This document shows positions 17,817-25,940 of a stretch of 64,000 bases of DNA, one piece after another. The DNA lies in NCBI GenBank assembly GCA_965220235.1, contig OZ244815.1, forward strand, positions 806,001 to 870,000, given 5' to 3'. Below the pieces are notes generated by a model. The model ran no database searches. It had not been told where the DNA came from and saw nothing but the letters and a program-made list of their open reading frames with translations. A program made the position numbers and the translations under genes. The first letter of the stretch is position 1. Each line of letters opens with the position of its first letter. The stretch is from Bin55 sp965220235. GTDB taxonomy: Bacteria; Pseudomonadota; Gammaproteobacteria; Pseudomonadales; Azotimanducaceae.

Positions 17817-18350
17817 ATGCGAGCGAGTGATGCAAAAGTAGGACTAACGCGGTGGGTCCAGGTCACGCTTTTCTTGGTTCTAGGCACCTTGGTTCTTATC
17901 GGGGTACAAAGCGAGGAGAGCGAGGTCGAGAATAGGGCGGAAGCCGAAGAGACTGACAAGGAACCCCCGGTCACGTTGGCGAGCATTCTCGATTCAAAAC
18001 CTAACCCTAAGGATTACGAAGAGCGCACTCACTGTATCTCAAAGATGGCAATTCGCGATCACGAGGTACTTAGCAAACGCCACATCGTGTTCACCATGCG
18101 TGGTGAAGGCCGTCCAAAAATACTCGTACAGTTTGGTAGGCATTGTTTTGGGTTACATCGAAAAGCAGTCCTAAATCTTGAGTCGCGCGGCTCCTCAAGG
18201 TTGTGCGTGGGTGACTACGTACGCACCGAAGTGTTTGAATTTGGACGACGAACGTGGGGACCTCGATGCACGATACCGGAATTCGAACCGATTACCGATT
18301 ACCAAATCGAACTGCTTCGAGATGCGTTACAGACGGGCCGCGTTGAATAG
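17817..18350 (+). CDS. Membrane-anchored or exported DUF6491-like protein
   Basis: A 177-residue protein with one N-terminal hydrophobic segment (about residues 14-31, VQVTLFLVLGTLVLIGV) followed by an acidic linker and a periplasmic domain. The domain holds HCISKMAIRDHEVLSKRHIVFTM, then CFGLHRK and RLCVGDYV, with four cysteines that could pair. The sequence order (a C..I..I.. segment, a disulfide-like CxGL and RLCxGD) reminds me of DUF6491. Function unknown. It is followed by 188 bp before the MerR-TPR gene. Confidence 0.65.
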   Translation: MRASDAKVGLTRWVQVTLFLVLGTLVLIGVQSEESEVENRAEAEETDKEPPVTLASILDSKPNPKDYEERTHCISKMAIRDHEVLSKRHIVFTMRGEGRPKILVQFGRHCFGLHRKAVLNLESRGSSRLCVGDYVRTEVFEFGRRTWGPRCTIPEFEPITDYQIELLRDALQTGRVE

Positions 18351-18538
18351 CATGCATTCGTTAAACGCAGACCTCATCAGCGTCTAGTTAGCGACTGGCT
18401 TGTGTTGTGTCGCAGAGATATGACGAGTAGTTGCAAAACGAATCTAGTCTAGCGAATCGGTACGCGATTATTTGGTTTGCAAATCCCCGTGAGTTTGTAA
18501 AATCGGACGTAGTGCAGTAAGCACATGGCGTAAGAAAC

Positions 18539-19408
18539 ATGGATGTTGACCGTAAGACGATTGACGGGTTTACGACTCGGGAAGTCTGCGGTAAGTCAGG
18601 ACTTAACGAGTACCAGCTCCATCAGCTTCGAAAGAAGCAGCTCCTAGACCCGATTAAGCAAGGTAACACCAAGCTCATCTACCGTTTTCAGGATATGGTC
18701 GTTGCCTGTGATATCGGCAGACTTATCGATGAAGGCACGAGCTTCGCGAAAGTTGTAGACGCGTATTTACACGTTCGTCGCACACGCGGTGACGACCTAA
18801 GTCATTCATCAGCAATCAAGTTCATCAAGAATTCCGGGTTGGTTGGTGGCGATATTCTGGTTCAGTCAGAGCACGGTTTACTAGACCCAGAAACGGGCGA
18901 ACGTGCTTTCGACTTCAACGATGTTCTGCAGCCGAAACGCGCGAATTTGGTTCGCACGCTTGAATCGTTGCGCGTCGCACAGAGGGTTCGTTCCGATTCG
19001 CCAGACGCTGAGGATTGGTACCAGTACGCGCTTGATTGCGAAGACGAAGAGAATGACGCAGAAGCAAAGCGCGCGTACGAAATCTGTATTAGCTATGATG
19101 AGAACAACGCGGATGCGTGGGTGAATCTAGGCCGACTTCACTTCTTAAGTGGACGTCAACTCGATTCTCGCTATTGCTACGAAAAAGCGTTGGCTGTGGA
19201 TTGTGCACACCAAATTGGCAACTACAACCTCGGGATTTTGTTTGAAATGTTCGAGTCCAATGAAATGGCGATCGAGCATCTCAAGCGAGCGGACGGAATA
19301 CTTGAGTCATTTCAATGTTTGGCGAGAATCTATAAGAAGATGGGTGATGCCAAACGGGCGGATGACTGCATGAAGAAGTTCTTCGAGCTTTCCTTCAAAG
19401 AAACCTAG
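18539..19408 (+). CDS. MerR-type HTH protein with C-terminal TPR repeats
   Basis: A 289-residue protein. Residues of about 8-75 form a MerR-like winged helix (FTTREVCGKSGLNEYQLHQLRKKQLLDP, then YRFQDMVVACDIGRLIDEGTS). After a linker, about residues 155-285 consist of tetratricopeptide repeats (AEDWYQYALDCEDEENDAEAKRAYE, ADAWVNLGRLHFLSGRQLDSRYCYEKAL). DNA binding combined with a protein-interaction scaffold is unusual for MerR regulators, which normally end in a small effector domain. It sits just upstream of the bfd/bfr iron genes, convergent with bfd. Its target is unknown. Confidence 0.8.
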   Translation: MDVDRKTIDGFTTREVCGKSGLNEYQLHQLRKKQLLDPIKQGNTKLIYRFQDMVVACDIGRLIDEGTSFAKVVDAYLHVRRTRGDDLSHSSAIKFIKNSGLVGGDILVQSEHGLLDPETGERAFDFNDVLQPKRANLVRTLESLRVAQRVRSDSPDAEDWYQYALDCEDEENDAEAKRAYEICISYDENNADAWVNLGRLHFLSGRQLDSRYCYEKALAVDCAHQIGNYNLGILFEMFESNEMAIEHLKRADGILESFQCLARIYKKMGDAKRADDCMKKFFELSFKET

Positions 19409-19429
19409 CTTGATGTGATCTGTGTGATT

Positions 19430-19444
19430 CCTGCCCGAAGCAGG
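19430..19444. terminator. Weak hairpin between convergent MerR-TPR and bfd genes
   Basis: CCTGC-CCGAA-GCAGG forms a perfect 5-bp stem between the two convergent stops. It is short and lacks a U-tract, so the assignment is tentative. Confidence 0.3.
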
Positions 19445-19460
19445 GACTAGACGAATCGGT

Positions 19461-19664
19461 TTAACCCGCTGCGAAGTAGAGCGGTTCCGTCTTATCCTCG
19501 TCGCCTTTATGAAGGTCGATCATTGCTTCGATACTGGGCATACAGGAACCACAGCATCCGGCGGCTCCTAGTTCTCGATTGATCGCGTTAACCGAATCGT
19601 GCCCATCGTTGATGGCAGCAACGATCTCGCTGTCAGTTACACCGAAGCAAATACACACATACAT
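19461..19664 (-). CDS. bfd: Bacterioferritin-associated ferredoxin
   Basis: A 67-residue [2Fe-2S] protein that donates electrons to heme in bacterioferritin so that stored iron can be released. The cysteine pattern is that of the family: C4 and C6 in MYVCICFGV, and C38 and C41 in GCCGSC. The length is normal. It is divergent from bfr, and a good Fur-box match lies 15 bp upstream of its ATG, as expected for a gene needed when iron is scarce. Confidence 0.93.
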   Translation of the reverse strand: MYVCICFGVTDSEIVAAINDGHDSVNAINRELGAAGCCGSCMPSIEAMIDLHKGDEDKTEPLYFAAG

Positions 19665-19679
19665 ACGGTTATTCTACAC

Positions 19680-19698
19680 GATAATGAGATTGATTACC
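19680..19698. promoter_or_regulatory. Fur-box match between bfd and bfr
   Basis: GATAATGAGATTGATTACC matches 15 of 19 positions of the classical Fur consensus (GATAATGATAATCATTATC). It lies 15 bp upstream of the bfd ATG and about 108 bp upstream of bfr, so it should mainly repress bfd when iron is plentiful. Confidence 0.7.
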
Positions 19699-19806
19699 AA
19701 TTACATTAATTCAACGATATTCCTAGTGACACATACTGCAATTTAACTGAATGAATATACAGCAGAATTTTGCTAATATTTCTCTAGGCATTTTCAAGGA
19801 CGAGAC

Positions 19807-20283
19807 ATGAACCCTCAAGACTCACAGGTCATTGTGCTGTTGAACGACGTTTTAAAAAACGAACTTACCGCGATCAACCAGTATTTCTTGCATTCGCGCA
19901 TGTTTAACAATTGGGGATTGAAGTATTTGGGTGAGTACGAGTACAAGGAATCCGTCGATGAAATGAAACATGCCGACACACTAGTTGAGCGGATATTGTT
20001 TCTTGAAGGTCTACCGAATCTACAGGACCTCGGGCGGTTGTACGTCGGGGAGACACCAAAGGAAGTTCTAGAGTGTGATCTAAGGCTAGAGATGGAAGCA
20101 ATGCCGAGTCTTCGAAAAGGCATTGAGTATTGTGAAAACGTGCAGGATTACATTTCCCGCGAGGTGTTTGAACGTATCCTTGAATCGGAAGAAGAGCATG
20201 TCGATTGGCTTGAGACCCAGTTAGATTTGATCGAACGCGTCACTTTAGAGAATTACTTACAACGACAGATGCGAGAGGACTAA
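19807..20283 (+). CDS. bfr: Bacterioferritin
   Basis: A 158-residue heme-containing ferritin subunit that stores iron as a 24-mer. The ferroxidase ligands are visible: E19, E52 and H55 (in DEMKH), E95, E128 and H131 (in EEEH). The heme-binding methionine is M53. Length and motifs match E. coli Bfr. A ribosome-binding site (AAGGAC) precedes the ATG. It is divergent from bfd, and an ankyrin gene starts only six bases after its stop, so the two are probably one transcript. Confidence 0.95.
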   Translation: MNPQDSQVIVLLNDVLKNELTAINQYFLHSRMFNNWGLKYLGEYEYKESVDEMKHADTLVERILFLEGLPNLQDLGRLYVGETPKEVLECDLRLEMEAMPSLRKGIEYCENVQDYISREVFERILESEEEHVDWLETQLDLIERVTLENYLQRQMRED

Positions 20284-20289
20284 TTTGGT

Positions 20290-21291
20290 GTGCCGAGAAT
20301 CGCGTACAGACCCCTATGCGATGCGATTAATCAGCATGATGCGAAAGAGCTTGAGAAACTAGCGCAAGGCGACTCCATCGCCGCACAGCACTGGAAACCG
20401 ATTATGGACGCGGCGTTTGTCGGGGATGCTGCGTGCATTGATGTATTGGTCGACCACGGTGCGGATGTCAACATTAAGGCTGGAACAGGCGCAAAACTCA
20501 CGCCTCTAACACGCCTTTGCCAGTACCACCGGACCATACCAAAACACGACGGCCATCCGGCCGCACTTAAACGGTTGATTGAGCACGGCGCAGATCCGAA
20601 ACTCTCTGCGGGACCACTGGCGTTGACGCCGTTGGGGTACGCCGCGATGGGTCCGGTCGATGAGTTATTGCAAGTACTGATCGGCGAACTAAAACCGTTG
20701 GATGTTTGGTCTGCTGCTTCACTTTACGATCTCCCGCGATTAGAGCAACTCGCAAAGCAACAAAAGCTGACAGCGCTAGATAGCGAAGAGCGAACACCAC
20801 TGCACTACGTTTGCATGTCTGGGCTTCATAAAGCCAATGGAAATCAGACAGCAATCGAGTGTGTGAACCTCATCCTTGAGCAAGGAATTGAGATCGATGC
20901 CGTTCAGCCTATCGTGGAAGGTGATGAAATCTTCCATGCGACCGCATTGTGGTATGCAGTGTCTTGGCAGGGCAATCTAGAGCTGACGAGCCACTTGTTA
21001 GTTCATGGTGCAAGTCCAAACCCGGCAGTGTTTTCATCTCTGTTTCATGGCGACGTAGCGATTTGTAACTTACTGGATGAGTACGGCGCGGATTGGAATC
21101 TGAGATTCGGTGGAGCGACACCATTGATCGACATCATGAAGTGGAATCGAAGTAAACTCGTTCCATGGTTGTTGGAACACGGTGCGGATCCTTCAGTCAA
21201 GGATCAGGATGGACTAACGGCCGTGGATCATGCGCGCAAACGAAAGGTCCGTAAAGACGTGATCGACTTATTAATTGCAAACGGCGGGTGA
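20290..21291 (+). CDS. Ankyrin-repeat protein cotranscribed with bfr
   Basis: A 333-residue protein starting with GTG six bases after the bfr stop. Repeats are visible along the whole length: IDVLVDHGADVNIK, LKRLIEHGADPKLS, RTPLHYVCMSG, TSHLLVHGASPNP, ICNLLDEYGADWNLR and VPWLLEHGADPSVK. There is no signal peptide or catalytic motif, so it is probably a cytoplasmic protein-binding scaffold. The context resembles catalase-ankyrin pairs of other proteobacteria, where the ankyrin protein supports the neighbouring heme enzyme; a similar service for bacterioferritin is inference. Confidence 0.85.
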   Translation: MPRIAYRPLCDAINQHDAKELEKLAQGDSIAAQHWKPIMDAAFVGDAACIDVLVDHGADVNIKAGTGAKLTPLTRLCQYHRTIPKHDGHPAALKRLIEHGADPKLSAGPLALTPLGYAAMGPVDELLQVLIGELKPLDVWSAASLYDLPRLEQLAKQQKLTALDSEERTPLHYVCMSGLHKANGNQTAIECVNLILEQGIEIDAVQPIVEGDEIFHATALWYAVSWQGNLELTSHLLVHGASPNPAVFSSLFHGDVAICNLLDEYGADWNLRFGGATPLIDIMKWNRSKLVPWLLEHGADPSVKDQDGLTAVDHARKRKVRKDVIDLLIANGG

Positions 21292-21510
21292 TGTAGAAGG
21301 GATTGAGTCGCGAGACCGGCGCTAGGTACGATCGATTTTGGCTAATCATCTCCTTTCTCGAATCCCATGTGAAGTGAGCAGGTCGAAATTGACGCTCGTT
21401 GGTGACCGATCTGAAAATCAATATAGCGCCCACTGCACAAATCCTGCCGCTCGCTAAGGGTGTTTAATTCGAAACAGCTATTGGATTGACCAAACGGGGG
21501 TTAGGTGAGC

Positions 21511-22947
21511 ATGTCAGTAGCCTCAAAGTTACGAGCTGATTTGGGTCATCCGGTCATTGATGCGGATGGTCATTGGCTCGAATACGGACCAGTTGTCAGG
21601 TCGGCAATGGAAGCGATTGGCGGTAAAGCCGCCACTCGAGCCATGGAGATGAATGGCGCTCGAGTCGGAAACAGTCTTCGAATGACTGTAGCGGAACGAC
21701 GCAGAGCGAATGTTGCGCAAGAAGCTTTCTGGGGTTCTCCGACGAAGAACACGAAAGATCGCGCGACGGCGATGATGCCAAAGCTGCTGTATGAGCGACT
21801 AGACGAGTTTGGGATCGATTTCGCGATCCTATACCCGACCGCGGGTCTCGGCTTACCTCGGGTCAACGACGAAGAAGCGCGCTTGGCCGCATGTCGTGCA
21901 TTCAACATCTACTGTGCTGAGCTCTTTGAACCATTCAGGGATCGAATGACACCGGCTGCCGTGATTCCGATGCACACACCGGAAGAAGCTCTCGCGGAGC
22001 TTGACCATGCGGTCGGGGAGTTAGGTCTCAAGGTGGTCATGCTGAACAGCTTGATCGATCGACCTATTGAAAAGGTCGTCACCGAACAACCGGACTCGGC
22101 AGATTTGGTTTCGTGGCTTGACACGTTTGGTATCGACAGCGCACATGACTACGACGTGGTATGGGAGAAGTGCCGCGAACTCGGCGTGTCGCCAACGTTT
22201 CATCGCGGTTCGCGCGGCAAGTTCTTCCGACTCTCAGTATCAAACTTCTGTTACAACCACATAGGTCACTTCGCTGCCGCATCGGAAGCGGTATGCAAGT
22301 CGTTGTTCATGGGTGGGGTCACACGTCGATTCCCAGACCTCAACTTTGCGTTCCTAGAAGGTGGCGTCGGATTCGCCGTTCTCCTCTACGCGGACCTGAT
22401 AAACCACTGGGAGATTCGCAATGGTGAAGCCCTGAAGCTCACAGATCCAAGCGAACTCGACTTAAATTTACTGAAAGAGCTGGCAGAGGAATACGCAGGT
22501 CCTGCGATGCAAGAAGCGATTAACGCAGGACGTGGATTGAGTACAAAAAACGGACCTACAACGACCGGTGGATTAAATCAACTTGATGACTACGCAGCGT
22601 GTGAGATCAAGGAGAAGTCAGATTTCAAGTCACTCTTCGCGGAACGTTTTTATTTCGGTTGTGAAGCGGACGATGCAACGAATGCACTCGCTTTTCAGAA
22701 ACAAAACAATCCGTTCAACACCGAAATTAAGACGCTGTTTGGTTCAGATATCGGGCACTTTGACGTTCAAGACATGGCTGGTGTGTTACCCGAAGCGTAC
22801 GAGCTTGTCGAAGACGAACGCATCACGTTAGATGATTTTCGACACTTTGTGTTTGAGAATCCGATCCGATTTTGGGGCGAGACGAATCCCAATTTCTTCG
22901 AAGGCACCGTACTCGCCAATGATGCAAAGGAGGTCTTGAGCGCGTAG
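21511..22947 (+). CDS. Amidohydrolase-2 family metal-dependent hydrolase
   Basis: A 478-residue protein of the TIM-barrel amidohydrolase-2 group (PF04909-like). The ATG at 21511 follows an AGG at a good distance; a GTG at 21505 is the alternative. The family signature near the N-terminus is PVIDADGHWLEYGP, followed by ERLDEFGIDFAILYPTAGLG, then CRAFNIYCAELFEPFRDRMTPAAVIPM. The aspartate in FGSDIGHFDV near the C-terminus is the likely general base. Members act as decarboxylases or hydrolases of aromatic or lactone substrates; the substrate here is not known. A decayed fragment of a related gene lies at about 30.2 kb. Confidence 0.85.
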   Translation: MSVASKLRADLGHPVIDADGHWLEYGPVVRSAMEAIGGKAATRAMEMNGARVGNSLRMTVAERRRANVAQEAFWGSPTKNTKDRATAMMPKLLYERLDEFGIDFAILYPTAGLGLPRVNDEEARLAACRAFNIYCAELFEPFRDRMTPAAVIPMHTPEEALAELDHAVGELGLKVVMLNSLIDRPIEKVVTEQPDSADLVSWLDTFGIDSAHDYDVVWEKCRELGVSPTFHRGSRGKFFRLSVSNFCYNHIGHFAAASEAVCKSLFMGGVTRRFPDLNFAFLEGGVGFAVLLYADLINHWEIRNGEALKLTDPSELDLNLLKELAEEYAGPAMQEAINAGRGLSTKNGPTTTGGLNQLDDYAACEIKEKSDFKSLFAERFYFGCEADDATNALAFQKQNNPFNTEIKTLFGSDIGHFDVQDMAGVLPEAYELVEDERITLDDFRHFVFENPIRFWGETNPNFFEGTVLANDAKEVLSA

Positions 22948-23038
22948 CTAGAAATTCGTGGTCAAGTGTTCGTATGGCATGCACCTTCGTTGGCTCGACG
23001 GCGGATGAAGTGATCAGTGAGTTTGACTAGGTATTGAG

Positions 23039-23057
23039 GGTACGGTTAATCCGTACC
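23039..23057. terminator. Hairpin between amidohydrolase gene and tRNA
   Basis: GGTACGG-TTAAT-CCGTACC gives a perfect 7-bp stem with a 5-nt loop. It lies 23 bp past the tRNA 3' end on the minus strand and about 90 bp after the amidohydrolase stop on the plus strand, so it could end either transcript. No U-tract. Confidence 0.4.
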
Positions 23058-23080
23058 AGAAACGCTAATATCACGTAGGT

Positions 23081-23157
23081 TGGCGCGCCCGCAGGGACTC
23101 GAACCCCGAACCCCCAGGTTCGAAGCCTGGTGCTCTATCCAGTTGAGCTACGAGCGC
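23081..23157 (-). tRNA. tRNA-Arg (anticodon TCG)
   Basis: The minus strand folds into a complete cloverleaf of 77 nt including the encoded CCA: acceptor GCGCTCG pairs with CGGGCGC, the D arm is GCTC/GAGC, the anticodon stem CCAGG/CCTGG encloses the loop CTTCGAA with anticodon TCG, and the T arm carries TTCGAGT. The anticodon reads CGA (Arg). Discriminator base is G. Confidence 0.93.
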
Positions 23158-23168
23158 CGAGCGCAGGG

Positions 23169-23195
23169 ATTATAGAATCGTATCGATCTTGTCAA
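23169..23195 (-). promoter_or_regulatory. Sigma70-type promoter of the tRNA-Arg gene
   Basis: On the minus strand TTGACA (23190-23195) and TATAAT (23169-23174) are both perfect consensus hexamers, separated by 15 bp (a little short). Transcription would begin about five bases before the tRNA. The G/C-rich stretch after the -10 is typical of stringently controlled stable RNA promoters. Confidence 0.7.
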
Positions 23196-23291
23196 TCCAA
23201 AACGTAATCCTGGAACTGCGCAAGATCAGTTGCGGTGGTTTGGTGTGAATCATGCGTACCTACACGCCTATAGAGAGATTAAACGTTACCA

Positions 23292-24374
23292 ATGACCGTG
23301 AAGAAAGACAGCTTATCAAAACAAGAACAGACTGATTTTCTGAGAGACGGTTTCGTCATACTCCGTGACGTCATTCCGCTGGATTTTGTGAAGCAGGCTC
23401 GAGAGTTGATTGTCTCCGGTATGTCGATGACAGAACGACGCATACTGCCACCGCGTGAGCTGGCAACGCACCCGAATGTGATCCGTTTGTTCAACGAAAC
23501 GTGTCTCGCTGAAATCATGCGAAACTCGATGGGTTCCTACCCCGAAGTCATAAGCTGTCAGATTGCGGTAACCCCTGCGAGAAATCAGCTTTACGGGCGA
23601 CCTTCGCCTCACGTTGACGGTAGCTGGTCGGGTCCTATTCCAAGTGAACGTGAGGAGATCGATCCGTTGGTCGGTCGCCCGTTGGATGCGGAGCGATATT
23701 TTGGCAGGAACGATGAGAAGCGCGGTACAAACGACGGCTTGCTTTGGCAGGATCCTGATAAGCGTATTTCGTTAGGGAGCTACACCGCGTTAGTGGGAGT
23801 CGCTCTGAACGATCAATTGGAACCTGGCAATGGTCAGTTCGCAGTGCTCAAGGGGATGCACGAGGAAGTCGAAAAGTCGTTTCGAATGCAGCGAGATACG
23901 GGTAGCGTCATCGGCCCGGAAGGTACCGGCTGGCCGCGTCTTCGAGCGACTGACGAGGACGGTCGCGTGCATCTCAACGGGCTACCTGAGGCAGTGAGGG
24001 CACGAATGTCCAACAATGCGGAAAAAGCGTCGGAAATCAAAGGTTGGCCTTGGAAGGAACTAACACCAGTCTGCTTGGCTGCCGGTGATGCGGTCATCGC
24101 ATTACACTCATGTCCTCACACTGCGACGCCGAATCTCGGACCTAATCCACGTATGAATTTGTATTTTCGTATTCGACGTTTGCGGGAGAACAATCCATTC
24201 GAAGGATTGAGGAAAGTAGGGCACGGCGTCAGTGACCATCCTGATCGAGGTTATTTTGGTCAGTACTTAGATTACCCGGAATCCTACGACGCTTGGCAGA
24301 CCTCTATTGATAAGTTATGCGACCACTGGTCTGAATGGGATTTCACGAAGGACCCGAAAAAGGTTAATAGCTGA
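23292..24374 (+). CDS. Phytanoyl-CoA dioxygenase (PhyH) family protein
   Basis: A 360-residue iron(II)/2-oxoglutarate-dependent oxygenase. The iron ligands are H107 and D109 in SPHVDGSW, and the distal histidine in SCPHTATPN; the arginine of NLYFRIRRL would hold 2-oxoglutarate. N-terminal residues FLRDGFVILRDVIP are also typical of PhyH. A paralogue at 32370-33479 shares GPEG-GWPRL, PH-AT-N and GVSDHPDRG segments. It should hydroxylate a small organic substrate not identifiable from sequence. Confidence 0.88.
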   Translation: MTVKKDSLSKQEQTDFLRDGFVILRDVIPLDFVKQARELIVSGMSMTERRILPPRELATHPNVIRLFNETCLAEIMRNSMGSYPEVISCQIAVTPARNQLYGRPSPHVDGSWSGPIPSEREEIDPLVGRPLDAERYFGRNDEKRGTNDGLLWQDPDKRISLGSYTALVGVALNDQLEPGNGQFAVLKGMHEEVEKSFRMQRDTGSVIGPEGTGWPRLRATDEDGRVHLNGLPEAVRARMSNNAEKASEIKGWPWKELTPVCLAAGDAVIALHSCPHTATPNLGPNPRMNLYFRIRRLRENNPFEGLRKVGHGVSDHPDRGYFGQYLDYPESYDAWQTSIDKLCDHWSEWDFTKDPKKVNS

Positions 24375-24668
24375 CTCGTCAGATCTGATGCGGCTCTAGA
24401 TAGTGTTAGTCGAAACTTGAGTCAAACTTGCGGTTTTGCCCAAACGTTAGAGAGACGTCAATGACCTCCGATAGCTAGGTTTGATACACGCATTGATTGG
24501 TCGCAACTGCACCTAATTCCCGGGCAGTTTAAATATCACTAAAAAATAAAGGTGTGGTCGGTAGGTCGGCTTATCTCATCAAGCTAGCTAAAATCGTCGC
24601 TGCTCCGCCCACGTGTGAAACGGGGCGTGTTCTTTCATGTATGTCAGTTTTAGTGAGGAACACCCACC

Positions 24669-25940
24669 ATGCCATATTCCAGGCCCGATCTGCGGTGCTT
24701 CACAGGATCGGTGAATGCGTCTCTCGTCATGAGTATGACGCTTGCTCTCGTTGTGTCTTGTTCGGGCGGTGGACAGGACCGTGATCCGGCGAGCGAATCA
24801 GAAGTTGCAGCTGCAGCTACTCTAGCAATTTCCATTGAAGAGCCGTCAAACCCTGGTGTCTTCGACGACCGCGTGGTGTTTGGCCAGTCTGCTGTCTTCA
24901 GCGGTCCTGCCCAAGCATTGGGACAAGCTATGCGCCTCGGAGTTGAAGCCGCATTCCACGAACAAAATCAGGCCGGAGGAGTGCTTGGTCGTAAGCTAGA
25001 ACTCGTCACGATGGATGACAGGTACGAGCCAGGCTTTGCATACGCGAATACGCGCGACCTCATCAGGAAAGAGAACGTCTTTGCACTGATCGGAGGCGTG
25101 GGAACTCCGACATCGCGATCAGCTGTAAGCCTGGTTGAAACACATGCGGTGCCTTTCTTAGCGCCATTCACAGGCGCTGGTTTTCTTCGGGAATCGAAAC
25201 TAAGGTCAGTTGTGAACCTGCGAGCATCTTATGCGCAGGAAACTGAGTACATGGTCGAACGCCTTACCGAGGACCTCGGGGTTTCACGAGTAGCAGTCAT
25301 GTACCAAAACGATTCCTACGGCCAATCAGGATTGAACGGTGTGCGTGATGCGCTGGAGCGGCGTGGACTAGAACCCGTGGAGACATGGTATTACGAACGC
25401 AATTCAACTGCTGTCAAAGCCGCTGTGTTCCATATTGGCGCTGCGAATCCAGAAGCCGTCATCATGATCGGCGCGTATCAGCCAGTGGCGAAAGCTATTT
25501 CCCTGCTCCGAATTGATATCGATCCTATTTTCATGGCGGTCTCATTCGTGGGAAGTAACGCACTGGCACGGGAGCTAGGACCTGAAGCGACGGGAGTTTT
25601 CATAACACAGGTGGTGCCGGTACCCGACGACACTGAAATGCCAATTGTGGCTGAGTACCTCGCTGCGCTTAATTCGTTCGACGCGAGCGCTGTACCAGGC
25701 TTTGTATCTCTCGAAGGGTATATGGCTGGGAGATTAGCAATCGTCGGTTTGGAGTCATGTAAAGATCTGACTCGTAAGTGCTTCTTGAATACTTATCAAA
25801 GCTCGCAGTCTATCGATCTCTCTAGCGTAGAGCTGCAGTACGGACCCGACGACAACCAAGGTTCCGACGAGGTGATCATTACAGTGATTAACGAACTTGG
25901 TAAGTTCGTACCCGTAACTAATCTTGTTGAGACCCGGTGA
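24669..25940 (+). CDS. Periplasmic-binding lipoprotein (branched-chain amino acid type, Peripla_BP_6)
   Basis: A 423-residue exported protein. The lipobox is LVVSC (C31), so it should be anchored to a membrane. The mature part has the two-lobed fold of LivJ-like receptors: VVFGQSAVFSGPAQALGQAMRLGVEAAF, then ALIGGVGTPTSRSAV, VAVMYQNDSYGQSGLNGV and AVIMIGAYQPVAKAI. No ABC permease or ATPase is nearby. Instead the stop overlaps the start of a helical receptor gene by four bases and a TonB-dependent receptor follows, so its role is more likely sensing than import through an ABC transporter. Confidence 0.88.
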   Translation: MPYSRPDLRCFTGSVNASLVMSMTLALVVSCSGGGQDRDPASESEVAAAATLAISIEEPSNPGVFDDRVVFGQSAVFSGPAQALGQAMRLGVEAAFHEQNQAGGVLGRKLELVTMDDRYEPGFAYANTRDLIRKENVFALIGGVGTPTSRSAVSLVETHAVPFLAPFTGAGFLRESKLRSVVNLRASYAQETEYMVERLTEDLGVSRVAVMYQNDSYGQSGLNGVRDALERRGLEPVETWYYERNSTAVKAAVFHIGAANPEAVIMIGAYQPVAKAISLLRIDIDPIFMAVSFVGSNALARELGPEATGVFITQVVPVPDDTEMPIVAEYLAALNSFDASAVPGFVSLEGYMAGRLAIVGLESCKDLTRKCFLNTYQSSQSIDLSSVELQYGPDDNQGSDEVIITVINELGKFVPVTNLVETR

